Assembly (NCBI GenBank): GCA_940746715.1
Contig: CALNWN010000012.1
Coordinates: forward strand, 90,415-154,414
DNA length: 64,000 nucleotides
Source of the DNA: an uncultured Paraburkholderia sp.
Lineage (GTDB): Bacteria > Pseudomonadota > Gammaproteobacteria > Burkholderiales > Burkholderiaceae
Direction: 5' to 3'
Shown: piece after piece, positions 47,719 to 56,698 of the stretch
How positions within the stretch are numbered: position 1 is the stretch's first letter
How the letters are laid out: every line of letters begins with the position of its first letter
Notes under the pieces: generated by a model
What the model saw: the letters and a program-made list of their open reading frames with translations, nothing else
The model's database searches: none
What the model was told of the DNA's origin: nothing
Made by a program: the position numbers and the translations under genes

Positions 47719-48146
47719 AAAGGCTGCAGATATCCGCATTCACCTTGCTGGAACTGGTGATCACGCTCGCGATAGTCGCTGTGCTCGCATTGTTCGCCGT
47801 ACCTTCCTATCGCAGCCAGGTCGCACGCGCGCATAGAGTCGACGCGGCCTCGGCATTGTTGCGAGCGGCGCAATTCGTCGAGGGCGCGGCAAGCGACAGC
47901 ATTGTTGCGCTGCCGCCGGGCTTTAACCAGGCTCCGCAGATGGGCGCGGCTGTGTATCGTCTGCGCGTGTTGCCCGCGGACGGCGCCAACGGCGGCTATG
48001 CGATCGAAGCAACACCCGATGAATCAGGGCCGATGCGAGACGACGCATGCGGTGTCTTCACGCTCGACGCGACCGGGATGCGAAGTAACAGAAGCGCGGC
48101 GAACGGTTCGGTGCCGCGCAGCGCGGAATGTTGGGGCACGAGCTAG
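47715..48146 (+). CDS. pilE: Type IV pilin (PilE-like)
   Basis: 143 residues. Prepilin motif SA-FTLLELVITLAIVAVLALFAVPSY with Glu+5; a pilin globular domain with C-terminal Cys pair (DDACGVFTLD...SAECWG). It is the last gene of the minor-pilin operon; no pilY1 gene accompanies the set. No lesion is seen. Confidence 0.85.
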   Translation: MKRLQISAFTLLELVITLAIVAVLALFAVPSYRSQVARAHRVDAASALLRAAQFVEGAASDSIVALPPGFNQAPQMGAAVYRLRVLPADGANGGYAIEATPDESGPMRDDACGVFTLDATGMRSNRSAANGSVPRSAECWGTS

Positions 48147-48199
48147 CGAGTGCGAGCACATGCCATGAAGCATATGCCGCCAACCCTATGCGATAAAGG

Positions 48200-48655
48200 T
48201 CAGCCCTCGTCGCCGGAAGCCCGTGACTCGCCTTTGATCTGCTGCCACACGCGGTACGCTTCCCACGCGGCGAACGCAAGGCTGCCCCACTTGAGTGCGG
48301 GCTTCGCACCCGCAGCGACCGTCGCGTGCAGCGGTTTCGCCAGCACGAGCGACACGAGAGAACTGATGACCGGATATTGCTTGAGAAGCGCGCCAATCGT
48401 GCCTGCATTCAGAAAGCTCGCTTTGGAGCCGCTGCCCATGCGCAGCCCGCCGAAGCCCGGCACGATAAATTTGAGCCAGCTGAAGCGCGTGACGGCCTCG
48501 CGCAGTTCCAGCGTGGCCTCTGCGAGCTCCATGCGCTCGACGTCCGCGCGCACGAGCAACAGTTCCTTGCGCAGGGCTCGCAGGTGCGGTGCGCTCAGGT
48601 CTCGCGCCGGCTGGCGCTTGTTACGGTATGCGGTACTCGAGTAGCTATGGCTCAT
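48200..48655 (-). CDS. DUF3318-like membrane-associated protein (YqjK position)
   Basis: 151 residues. A charged helical N-terminus (LRALRKELLLVRADVERMELAEATLELREAV) is followed by a Gly-rich/hydrophobic stretch (PVISSLVSLVLAKPLHATVAAGAKPALKWGSLAFAAWEAY). It is the third gene of a DUF883-holin-like-DUF3318 cluster, equivalent in position to E. coli yqjK after yqjD-yqjE. The role is unknown. Confidence 0.75.
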   Translation of the reverse strand: MSHSYSSTAYRNKRQPARDLSAPHLRALRKELLLVRADVERMELAEATLELREAVTRFSWLKFIVPGFGGLRMGSGSKASFLNAGTIGALLKQYPVISSLVSLVLAKPLHATVAAGAKPALKWGSLAFAAWEAYRVWQQIKGESRASGDEG

Positions 48656-48795
48656 GGCGTGTCGGCAGTGAGGGAGCAGGAAATGGCGCAGCGAACGACT
48701 TAGCTAACCATCGCAGCAATGGTGGACCTGGCAATGCCTCGCAAATGCTTCACAAGCGTCGCAGCAGGCGAACCGCACTGCAGGCGTCCACGTCG

Positions 48796-49182
48796 CTACG
48801 GTCTGCGAAATACGTCGCGGTCTTTCTCGAATTCGGCGATGGTGGCCTCGAACACCATAGGCGCATTGCGCAGGCCGCTGCGCGCCTTGAGCGCGCACAC
48901 CAATCCCGCAATCGCATAGACCAGCGTGATTCCGGCGAGCGCCTGCCAGCGGTAGGTGTCCCAGAACGCAATGGCGATCAACGCGGTCAGTGCGATCAGC
49001 GCCATGGTGGTCAGCATCATCGCGGCAAGGCCGAGAAAGAGCACGCCGAGAAGGCGATCCTTTTCTTCGGCGAGTTCAATGCCGATCAGCTCAAGGCGCG
49101 TTTGCAGAATGGCGGACACCGAACTGATGATGCGGCGTAACGGACTGTGTTGTTCGCGCTGCGATTGTGTGTCGATCGTCAT
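48796..49182 (-). CDS. Phage holin family / YqjE-like membrane protein
   Basis: 128 residues with two membrane segments (LGVLFLGLAAMMLTTMALIALTALIAIAFW and WQALAGITLVYAIAGLVCAL) flanked by charged ends, the Phage_holin_3_6/YqjE pattern. These are housekeeping membrane proteins in proteobacteria, not phage lysis genes. In line with the DUF883 gene upstream. Confidence 0.85.
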   Translation of the reverse strand: MTIDTQSQREQHSPLRRIISSVSAILQTRLELIGIELAEEKDRLLGVLFLGLAAMMLTTMALIALTALIAIAFWDTYRWQALAGITLVYAIAGLVCALKARSGLRNAPMVFEATIAEFEKDRDVFRRP

Positions 49183-49286
49183 GGCTGTGGGCGTTGCGCG
49201 GATGGGCTAAGCGACGCTCGAGAAACGTGCGCGCCGGGACAAGCGGACCGGCCGGACATGCGCCGGTCCACTCCATTTGGTCGCAT

Positions 49287-49307
49287 GCCGGACGGGAGCC
49301 GTCCGGC
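49287..49307 (-). terminator. Hairpin after the DUF883 gene
   Basis: GCCGGACGG-gag-CCGTCCGGC is a perfect 9-bp stem starting 12 bp beyond the DUF883 stop. It has no T-tract, so it may act mainly in RNA stability. Confidence 0.5.
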
Positions 49308-49318
49308 CATGTGCAGTG

Positions 49319-49621
49319 TTACTTGCGGTTGATCAGGAGACCCAGCAGCACGCCGGCGCCCGCGGCGATGCCAATGGATGCCCACGGGTGCTCGTGTACG
49401 TAGTCGTCGGTTGCGCGAGCAGCCTTTTTGCCTTTCTCGACTACGACGACTTGCACGTCAGCCGCTTTTTCCCTGGCTTGCTTGAGACGGGACAGCGCCG
49501 TTTCGCGCAGTTCCGAAGCGCGCTCGCCCGTTGCGCTTGCGGCCTGTTTCAGCAGGTCTTCCGCGTCCGCGAGGACCGTTTTGATATCCGACATCAATCT
49601 CTCCTTGTTGACTTCCGACAT
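49319..49621 (-). CDS. DUF883 family protein (ElaB/YqjD-like)
   Basis: 100 residues: amphipathic N-terminal helix (MSDIKTVLADAEDLLKQAASATGERASELRETALSRLKQ), then the C-terminal membrane segment HPWASIGIAAGAGVLLGLLINRK. In E. coli YqjD and ElaB tether ribosomes to the membrane in stationary phase. First gene of the trio. Confidence 0.9.
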   Translation of the reverse strand: MSEVNKERLMSDIKTVLADAEDLLKQAASATGERASELRETALSRLKQAREKAADVQVVVVEKGKKAARATDDYVHEHPWASIGIAAGAGVLLGLLINRK

Positions 49622-49971
49622 GGACAGCTCCCCTTCGTCTCACGCTACGCGTGAATCGTAACCAAAGAAACGGCGACTGGCGAGCGCACTGCCCGGTTCA
49701 CCTAGGCGAATGCACGAACCGTTCCTGGCAAGGCGAAACTGCACCCAACACCAACTGCTTAGCCTCGCAGATGATGTTAATGCAGGATGGAGTTGATCTG
49801 TCCCGCAAAGTTTCCACTAAATCGGTGAAAATTACAAAACCGCACAGAGTAGTGAGCCGAAGTTAGTTCGGCATATACGGTCGCTGCCGTATGCTTTATC
49901 TTTGCCAGACCCGGCCGGCAGAAGCCCGCGCCAGTCGTCCGATAGCTTCCAGATACCTAAAGGAGATGCAC
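49622..49971. other. DUF883-peroxiredoxin divergent intergenic region
   Basis: 350 bp, A/T-richer than its surroundings, without a gene. It contains an inverted repeat ATACGG-tcgctg-CCGTAT (49875-49892) about 80 bp before the peroxiredoxin start, a possible operator, and probably both divergent promoters. Confidence 0.5.
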
Positions 49972-50610
49972 ATGAGTCTACGTCTTGGCGATATCGCACC
50001 GGATTTCGAGCAGGAGTCGAGTATCGGCCGCATCAAGTTTCATGAGTGGCTCGGCGACAGCTGGGGCGTGCTGTTCTCGCATCCCGCCGACTTCACCCCG
50101 GTCTGCACCACCGAACTCGGTCTGACCGCCAAGCTCGCCGAGGAATTTGCGAAGCGCAACGTCAAGACCATCGCACTGTCGGTGGACAGCGCCGAGTCGC
50201 ATAAGGAATGGATCAAGGACATCAATGAAACGCAGGCAGCCAACGTCGGATTCCCGATCCTGGCCGATGGCGACCGCAAAGTGTCCGAGTTGTACGACAT
50301 GATTCACCCGAACGCGAACGAAACGCTCACGGTGCGCTCGCTGTTCGTGATCGATCCGAAGAAGAAGGTGCGTCTCATCATCACGTATCCGGCAAGTACG
50401 GGGCGCAACTTTGACGAAGTGCTGCGCGTCATCGATTCGCTGCAGCTCACCGACAACCACTCCGTGGCCACGCCAGGCAACTGGAAGCAGGGCGACGACG
50501 TCGTGATCGTGCCGTCGCTGAAAGACGAAGAGGTGATCAAGCAGAAATTCCCGAAGGGCTACAAGGCACTGCGCCCGTATCTGCGCATGACGCCGCAGCC
50601 GAACAAGTAA
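49972..50610 (+). CDS. 1-Cys peroxiredoxin (Prx6 type)
   Basis: Reduces peroxides with a single peroxidatic Cys. The protein is 212 residues. The catalytic motif FSHPADFTPVCTTELG contains the Cys near residue 47, and SVDSAESHKEWIKDIN and LFVIDPKKKVRLIITYPASTGRNFDEVLRVIDSLQ are typical of Prx6. ATG at 49972 is preceded by AAGGAG at good spacing. Followed by a strong terminator. Confidence 0.94.
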   Translation: MSLRLGDIAPDFEQESSIGRIKFHEWLGDSWGVLFSHPADFTPVCTTELGLTAKLAEEFAKRNVKTIALSVDSAESHKEWIKDINETQAANVGFPILADGDRKVSELYDMIHPNANETLTVRSLFVIDPKKKVRLIITYPASTGRNFDEVLRVIDSLQLTDNHSVATPGNWKQGDDVVIVPSLKDEEVIKQKFPKGYKALRPYLRMTPQPNK

Positions 50611-50662
50611 GCCCGCGGCGAGCGCGTCGGGAAAACGGCGCGTCGTCCACCCGTGAATGAGA

Positions 50663-50691
50663 GAAGGCCGGTTCATTGCGAACCGGCCTTC
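50663..50691 (+). terminator. Terminator shared by the peroxiredoxin gene and gcdH
   Basis: GAAGGCCGGTTC-attgc-GAACCGGCCTTC is a perfect 12-bp stem followed by ATTCTT. It lies between two convergent genes. Confidence 0.88.
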
Positions 50692-50755
50692 ATTCTTACT
50701 GCTCGGGCGCGCCACGCGCCGCCGCCGACAGATCAGACAAGCGCCCAGCAAGACC

Positions 50756-51946
50756 TCAGAAAAACGCCTGAATGCCCGTTTGCGCGCGGCCCAGAATGAG
50801 TGCGTGAATATCGTGCGTGCCTTCGTACGTGTTCACCACTTCCAGATTCACCAGATGCCGTGCAATGCCGAATTCGTCGGAAATGCCGTTGCCGCCCAGC
50901 ATGTCCCGCGCGAGCCGGGCGATGTCGAGCGCCTTGCCGCACGAATTGCGCTTCATGATCGAGGTGATTTCGACGGCCGCCGTGCCCTCGTCCTTCATGC
51001 GGCCAAGGCGTAGCACGCCTTGCAGGCCGAGCGTGATCTCGGTCTGCATGTCGGCGAGCTTTTTCTGAATCAGCTGGTTGGCCGCGAGCGGCCGGCCGAA
51101 CTGCTTGCGATCGAGCACATACTGACGCGCGGTGTGCCAGCACGCCTCCGCCGCGCCGAGCGCGCCCCAGGCAATGCCATAACGCGCCGAGTTCAGGCAC
51201 GTGAACGGACCGCGCAGGCCGCTTACTTCCGGAAAGCGTTTTTCTTCCGGCACGAACACTTCATCGAGCACGATTTCGCCGGTGATCGATGCCCGCAAGC
51301 CGACCTTGCTATGGATGGTCGGCGCCGACAATCCCTTCCAGCCCTTCTCGAGAATGAAGCCGCGAATCGTGTCCTTGCCGTTCTCTTCGAGCTTCGCCCA
51401 CACGACAAAGACATCGGCGATGGGCGAGTTGGTGATCCACATTTTCGAGCCCGACAGCGAATAGCCGCCGTCGACCTTCTTTGCGCGCGTCACCATACTG
51501 CCCGGGTCGGAGCCGTGGTTCGGCTCCGTGAGCCCGAAGCAGCCGATCCATTCGCCCGTGGCCAGCTTCGGCAGGTACTTCTGTTTCTGCGCATCCGAGC
51601 CGAATTCGTAGATCGGCACCATGACGAGCGACGACTGCACCGACATCATCGAGCGGTAGCCGGAATCCACGCGCTCCACTTCCCGCGCAATCAGGCCATA
51701 CGCCACGTAGTTGAGCCCCGGCCCGCCGTATTGCTCGGGAATGGTCGGGCCGAGGAGGCCGAGCTCGCCCATTTCGCGGAAGATTTCGATGTCCGTATTC
51801 TCGTGGCGGAACGCTTCGAGCACGCGCGGCTGCAGCTTGTCCTGCGCATAGGCCGCGGCGGCGTCGCGCACCATGCGTTCGTCTTCGGTGAGCTCCTGAT
51901 CCAGCAGCAGCGGGTCTTCCCAGTGAAACTGCGCGGCCTCGGCCAT
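50756..51946 (-). CDS. gcdH: Glutaryl-CoA dehydrogenase
   Basis: FAD enzyme converting glutaryl-CoA to crotonyl-CoA in lysine/tryptophan/glutarate catabolism. It is 396 residues from MAEAAQFHW. Features: [40 protein letters not shown], and the C-terminal [24 protein letters not shown] with the catalytic Glu and the family's [12 protein letters not shown] signature, which separates it from other acyl-CoA dehydrogenases. Divergent from an IclR regulator 93 bp away. Confidence 0.93.
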   Translation of the reverse strand: MAEAAQFHWEDPLLLDQELTEDERMVRDAAAAYAQDKLQPRVLEAFRHENTDIEIFREMGELGLLGPTIPEQYGGPGLNYVAYGLIAREVERVDSGYRSMMSVQSSLVMVPIYEFGSDAQKQKYLPKLATGEWIGCFGLTEPNHGSDPGSMVTRAKKVDGGYSLSGSKMWITNSPIADVFVVWAKLEENGKDTIRGFILEKGWKGLSAPTIHSKVGLRASITGEIVLDEVFVPEEKRFPEVSGLRGPFTCLNSARYGIAWGALGAAEACWHTARQYVLDRKQFGRPLAANQLIQKKLADMQTEITLGLQGVLRLGRMKDEGTAAVEITSIMKRNSCGKALDIARLARDMLGGNGISDEFGIARHLVNLEVVNTYEGTHDIHALILGRAQTGIQAFF

Positions 51947-52039
51947 GACGTATCTCCTGATGCATGCCTGATTCAAGCTTGACTAGAGTTCCGCTATGCG
52001 AAGCAATGTTTTGCAAACGACACCCGAGTGTATCACCCG

Positions 52040-52756
52040 ATGACGCCCGCAGCCACTTTCACCGAACCGCTCGACGAGCGCAAATTCGTCGTCGCCCTGG
52101 CACGCGGGCTCGATCTGCTGCGCGCATTCAAGCCGGGCGAAACGATGCTCGGCAACCGCGATTTCGTCGAACGGACCGGTTTGCCGAAGGCCACCGTCAA
52201 CCGCCTCGCCTACACGCTGACGGTGCTCGGCTATCTCCGGCTCGACGAGGCGCTCGGCAAATACGCGCTGGACGCCGGCGTGCTGTCGTTGGGTTTCGCG
52301 CTGCTCTCGGGCACCGACACACTGGAACTCGCGCGCCCGCACATGCGCGCATTTGCGCGCGAGGTGGGCGCGGCGGTCTCGCTCGGCTGCCGCGACGGCC
52401 TCGACATGATCTATCTGGACACGATCCGCAGCGAAACGGCGCTGACGCTCGGCCTCGCGCCGGGCTCGAGACTGTCGATGCTGACGAGCTCCATGGGCCG
52501 CGCCTATCTCGCCGTGCAGCCGGCCGACGCCGTGAAGGAAATCGCCGCGTTCGGTAGAGAGCGGTGCTGCTATTCGTTTCGCGCCTGGCACGACGACGTG
52601 AACGCCGTTGCGGTGCCGTTTCGCGAGCCGCGCGAGGGACGCTGGCTCGTGCTGAGCTGCAGCGGGCCGGCTTCGTCGATGGGGGAAGAGGTGTTTCGCG
52701 AGAAAGTGGCGCCGCGGCTGAAGGCGCTGGCGCGGCGCCTCGGGGACGCCGCCTGA
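52040..52756 (+). CDS. IclR family transcriptional regulator
   Basis: 238 residues. The N-terminal winged helix (about 18-75) has the recognition part in RTGLPKATVNRLAYTLTVLGYL. The C-terminal effector domain shows the family features ARPHMRAFAREVGAAVSLGCRDGLDMIYLD and LTSSMGRAYLAV. Divergent placement suggests it controls gcdH; this is inferred from position. Confidence 0.9.
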   Translation: MTPAATFTEPLDERKFVVALARGLDLLRAFKPGETMLGNRDFVERTGLPKATVNRLAYTLTVLGYLRLDEALGKYALDAGVLSLGFALLSGTDTLELARPHMRAFAREVGAAVSLGCRDGLDMIYLDTIRSETALTLGLAPGSRLSMLTSSMGRAYLAVQPADAVKEIAAFGRERCCYSFRAWHDDVNAVAVPFREPREGRWLVLSCSGPASSMGEEVFREKVAPRLKALARRLGDAA

Positions 52757-52769
52757 CGCGTGGCGGAAA

Positions 52770-53606
52770 TCAGGCCGCGCGGTCGTGATAGTGCGCGTTA
52801 AAGAGCGGCCCTTGCACAAAGCGCACATCGTATTGCTGCAACGCCTCGAACTGCGGTTCGTCCATCACGCGATTGAAAATGAGCGGAATCCGCAGCCGGC
52901 TCGCGTAGCCGACTAGCGGCTTCACCGTTGCGTCGCGTAACGCAATTGCTGCGTCCATCTTCAGAAAATCCAGCCGCGCGGTGTCCGATACCGACAGAAT
53001 CTGCCCCGCGTTCGACAGATTGCCCGCCACCTTGAAGCCGTAGTGCTGGTAACTCTTCGTCAGATAGCCAAGAAAGGTCTTATGCGCGACGGCTGCCGCC
53101 GGCAGTTCGATCACGATTCGCGACGGATTAAGACCGAACGATATCAGCACACTCGAGAAATGCCGGCCGTGGTCGTACTTCACGCTCTTCAAGAGCCGCT
53201 CGTGCACGCGCAGAAATAGCAGGCCGTGGCGTTGCGCGCCGAAGAAATTGATCGCATGCAGCGCGCGCGACATGCGGTCGAGGGCGACGAGTTCCTGGTC
53301 GTTCGTCGGCAATACGGTCGAAGGCCTCGAACATATCGAACGGCGCGTCGTCGAGCCGCTGCGTGACCGCCTGGAAGCCCAGCTCGTCGCCGAAACGATC
53401 CACATTTCCGCATCCGACGAAAGCGACTGCGCCAACGCGTGCACGCTGATATCGAAGATCGGCTCGTAGGCGCTCGTCAGCTCGAAGTCGGTCAAGCGCA
53501 CAAGCGCGACGTCTCCATGTGCGCCACGCGCCATCGTCAGATGCTTGCCCAGAAAAGGACGCCCGGAGGCGCGCGCAACGAGATCGGGGATGGTCGGCGG
53601 AATCAT
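52770..53606 (-). pseudogene. Degenerate EAL-domain protein with two compensating frameshifts
   Basis: The ORF is continuous, but residues about 68-100 are out of register. Restoring one G near 53401 (AEMWDRFGDELGFQAVTQRLDDAPFDMFEAFDRIAD) and removing one base near 53305 (DDQELVALDRM) recovers an EAL-like protein. The domain begins YEPIFDISVHAL, where the EAL triplet is lost. It lacks the KxDxxG/DDFG metal residues (FLKMDAAI) and keeps FVQGPLFN at the end, so it is not expected to hydrolyse c-di-GMP even if intact. Similar non-catalytic EAL proteins act as binders. Convergent with the IclR gene. Confidence 0.75.
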
Positions 53607-53782
53607 TTAGGCGAATGGATCACTTGGGTGGCGCGTGCGGCACCGGAACAAAGGCGCGTGCACCGCATTCTTCGATGGTAGCAGTCCACGCTGCAGCGAA
53701 ATGAACAAAATGCTCATAACCATATCCGGCGAACGCCTGTCGGGACGGGCTGCGGCGCGCCACGGCCTTCGCTTCCAGAGTA
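53607..53782. other. Gene-free region upstream of hmgA, first part
   Basis: No gene supported. Short ORFs have no ribosome-binding sites or similarity. Confidence 0.45.
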
Positions 53783-53804
53783 TACGTTAATTTTACTTAA
53801 CGTA
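53783..53804 (+). promoter_or_regulatory. Inverted repeat in the hmgA upstream region
   Basis: TACGTTAA-ttttac-TTAACGTA is a perfect 8-bp inverted repeat in an A/T-rich block about 220 bp before the hmgA start. It has the size and symmetry of a dimeric repressor site (IclR or GntR type), but the protein is unknown. TTTACTTAAC at 53792-53801 recurs upstream of aspT. Confidence 0.5.
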
Positions 53805-54019
53805 ATTCGTTTTACTATTCGTAAATCTACCGCCGACCATGGCGGCGGCGAACTCGTGCCGTGAAGGAATCGCATGTTTCGTGCGGCGGCCGTGCGCGTG
53901 CTGACTCGCGTAGCCGCCAAGCGGCGCCGGCGCCGAAAACCGCGTGAGACAAGCCCCGTGAGACAAGTCTCTTGAGACAAACCGCCCCACACAAAACGAG
54001 CATCAACGGAGAACCATGC

Positions 54020-55304
54020 ATGGACACTTCAACACGTCAGCCGGATACGGCCAGCTCGCGGCTCGAGATCGAGCCCGGTTATCAGTTCGGCTTCGGTAAC
54101 GAATTCGCGACGGAGGCTCTGCCGGGCGCGCTGCCCGAAGGGCGCAATTCGCCGCAGCGCGCGGCCTACGGTTTGTATGCCGAGCAGCTGTCCGGTGGCA
54201 GTGCACAAGCCGTTCACGCCGCTGCCTTCGGAGCGGCTCGTCGCCAACTTCGCGGAAGGTCCCGCCGACGCCGCCCAACCAGTTGCGCTGGGACGCTTTG
54301 CCCATGCCGACCGAGCCGACCGATTTCATCGACGGCTGGGTGACGATGGCGGGCAACGGCGCGGCGGAATCAATGAGCGGCTGTGCGATCCACCTGTACG
54401 CGGCGAATCGCTCGATGCAGGACCGCTTTTTCTACAACGCGGACGGCGAACTGCTGATCGTGCCGAAGGCCGCCTCGACATCGCAACCGAAATGGGCCGG
54501 CTCGAAGTGGCGCCGTTCGAGATCGTGGTGATTCCGCGCGGCGTGCGCTTTGCGGTGAGCCTGCCGGACGGCGCGGCGCGCGGCTACATCTGCGAAAACT
54601 TCGGCGCCTTGCTGCGCTTGCCGGATCTCGGCCCGATCGGCTCCAACGGTCTCGCCAATCCGCGCGACTTCCTCACGCCGCATGCCGCGTATGAAGACCG
54701 CGAGGGCGATTTCGAGCTCGTCGCGAAGATGAACGGCAACCTGTGGCGCGCGGACATCGGCCATTCGCCGCTCGACGTGGTGGCGTGGCACGGCAATTAC
54801 GCGCCGTACAAATACGACCTGCGGCGCTTCAACACGATCGGCTCGATCAGCTTCGACCATCCGGATCTGTCGATCTTTCTCGTGCTGCAATCGCAAAGCG
54901 ACACGCCGGGCGTCGATACGATCGACTTCGTCATCTTCCCGCCGCGCTGGCTCGCCGCGGAAGATACGTTCCGCCCGCCCTGGTTCCATCGCAATGTGGC
55001 GAGCGAGTTCATGGGCCTCGTGCATGGCGTGTACGACGCGAAGGCCGAGAGGGCTTCGTGCCTGGCGGCGCGAGCCTGCACAACTGCATGTCGGGCCATG
55101 GCCCCGACGCCGAGACCTTCGAGAAAGCGTCCCACAGCGATACGTCCGAAGCCGAACAAGGTGGGCGACACGATGGCCTTCATGTTCGAAACACGCACGC
55201 TGATCAAGCCGACCCGTTTCGCGCTCGAAACCGCGCAGCTGCAGGCGCATTACTACGAGTGCTGGCAGGGTCTCAAGAAACACTTCAATCCGGAGCAACG
55301 ATGA
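54020..55304 (+). pseudogene. hmgA: Homogentisate 1,2-dioxygenase, multiply disrupted
   Basis: Ring-cleaving Fe enzyme of tyrosine/phenylalanine catabolism. ATG at 54020 gives [26 protein letters not shown]. Lesions seen against the family: about 20 codons with the TAFTAPR...SWLYRIRP segment are missing near 54195; a 1-nt insertion in a C-run near 54262 ([12 protein letters not shown] expected); missing bases near 54465 ([14 protein letters not shown] expected); a 2-nt AG insertion near 55050 ([20 protein letters not shown] expected); a 1-nt insertion near 55152 ([14 protein letters not shown] expected). Intact parts ([42 protein letters not shown]) are unmistakable. Overlaps fahA by ATGA. 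Confidence 0.9.
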
Positions 55305-56461
55305 GCGCAGTGAGCGATCTTCAGGCAACGCTCGATCCGTCGCGCAAGAGCTGGGTCGAGTCGGCCAACCAGCCGGCCAACGATTTTTCGATCCAGAATC
55401 TGCCGTTCGGCATTTTCAGCGACAGCACCAACGCAGCGCGCCGCGCAGGCGTGGCGATAGGCGAAGAAATCGTCGACCTGGCCGCATTGCAGGCGGCGGG
55501 GCTGCTGACGGTGCCGTCGAACGCCGAGGTTTTTGCGCGCGATACGCTGAACGACTTCATCGCCCTTGGCCGCGCGCATGGCGCAGCGTGCGCATCCAGT
55601 TGAGCACGCTGCTGTCACGCGATACCGCCACACTCCGCGACGCCGCCGCGCTGCGCGCGAAGGCGCTGGTGCGCCAGGCCGATGCGCGGCTCCATCTGCC
55701 GGTAGATATTCCAGGCTACACAGATTTTTACTCGTCGAAAGAACACGCGACGAATGTCGGCTGCATGTTCCGCGATCCGAAGAACGCGCTGCTGCCGAAC
55801 TGGTCCGAGATGCCGATCGGCTACAACGACGGACGGGCGTCGTCGGTCGTGGTGAGCGGCACGCCGGTGCGTCGCCGAACGGTCAACTGAAGCGGCCCGA
55901 TCAGGAGCGGCCGGTGTTCGGCGCGTGTCGCAAGCTGGACATCGAGCTGGAGACGGGCTTTGTGATCGGCGGCGGCAACGCGTTGGGCGAGCCGATTGCG
56001 TGTGCCGATGCCGAAGCGCACATCTTCGGCATGGTGTTGCTAAACGACTGGAGCGCGCGCGACATCCAGCAATGGGAATACGTGCCGCTGGGACCGTTCA
56101 ATTCGAAGGGCTTCGCGACGACCATCTCGCCGTGGATCGTCACGCTCGACGCGCTCGAGCCTTTTTGCGTCGCGCAGCCGGTGCAGGAGCCGCAGCCGCT
56201 CGAGTATCTGCGGCACGAGGGCGACCATGCATTCGACATAGCGCTTGAATTCACGCTGCGGCCGCACGGCGCGAAACAGGCGACCACCATTGCGCGGACC
56301 AACTTCAAATACATGTACTGGACGATGGCGCAGCAACTCGCGCATCACACGGTGGCGGGCTGCAATACGCGAGTGGGCGATCTGATGGGCTCTGGCACGA
56401 TCAGCGGTCCGACCGAAGATTCGTACGGCAGCCTGCTCGAACTGACGTGGAACGGCAAGAA
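55301..56461 (+). pseudogene. fahA: Fumarylacetoacetase, frameshifted and 3'-truncated
   Basis: Last step of homogentisate catabolism (fumarylacetoacetate to fumarate plus acetoacetate). Segments [63 protein letters not shown] and [24 protein letters not shown] identify it. The frame breaks near 55583 and near 55875, where one C is missing from a C-run ([13 protein letters not shown] expected). After NGKK the expected C-terminus of about 45 residues is gone and the sequence runs into antisense of an MFS gene, a deletion junction near 56460. Translationally coupled to hmgA. Confidence 0.9.
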
Positions 56462-56534
56462 GCCCCATGATGACGAATTCGGTGGTGCCGATGCCAAAGG
56501 CGGCAACGGCAAGAGCAAGCAGAGGCAAAGGCAT
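56462..56534 (-). pseudogene. 5' remnant of an MFS transporter gene
   Basis: On the minus strand ATG at 56534 reads [20 protein letters not shown] then VIMGLL, the first helix of DHA1/YdhP-type MFS exporters. It then enters antisense fahA. Only about 24 codons survive. It was presumably convergent with fahA; both 3' halves were removed together. Confidence 0.75.
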
Positions 56535-56698
56535 GGCGACGGACTGTGAATCGGCGCGGCGCAAGGCGTTGCGCGGCCGGCGCGCGTTTTCGGGGCGAGA
56601 GCGCGGGCGCCGTGCGGGAGCAAAACAGTCAGGGATTCTACCTAAGTCAAAACGATAGTGCTGCGGGCCGGCGCGGCTGTTGTTCGCAGGTGTTGTTT

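Noticed and set aside
48796-49182. Prophage remnant suggested by the phage-holin annotation
   Set aside because: The gene is a YqjE-like housekeeping membrane protein in a conserved yqjD-yqjE-like cluster; no phage genes are nearby.
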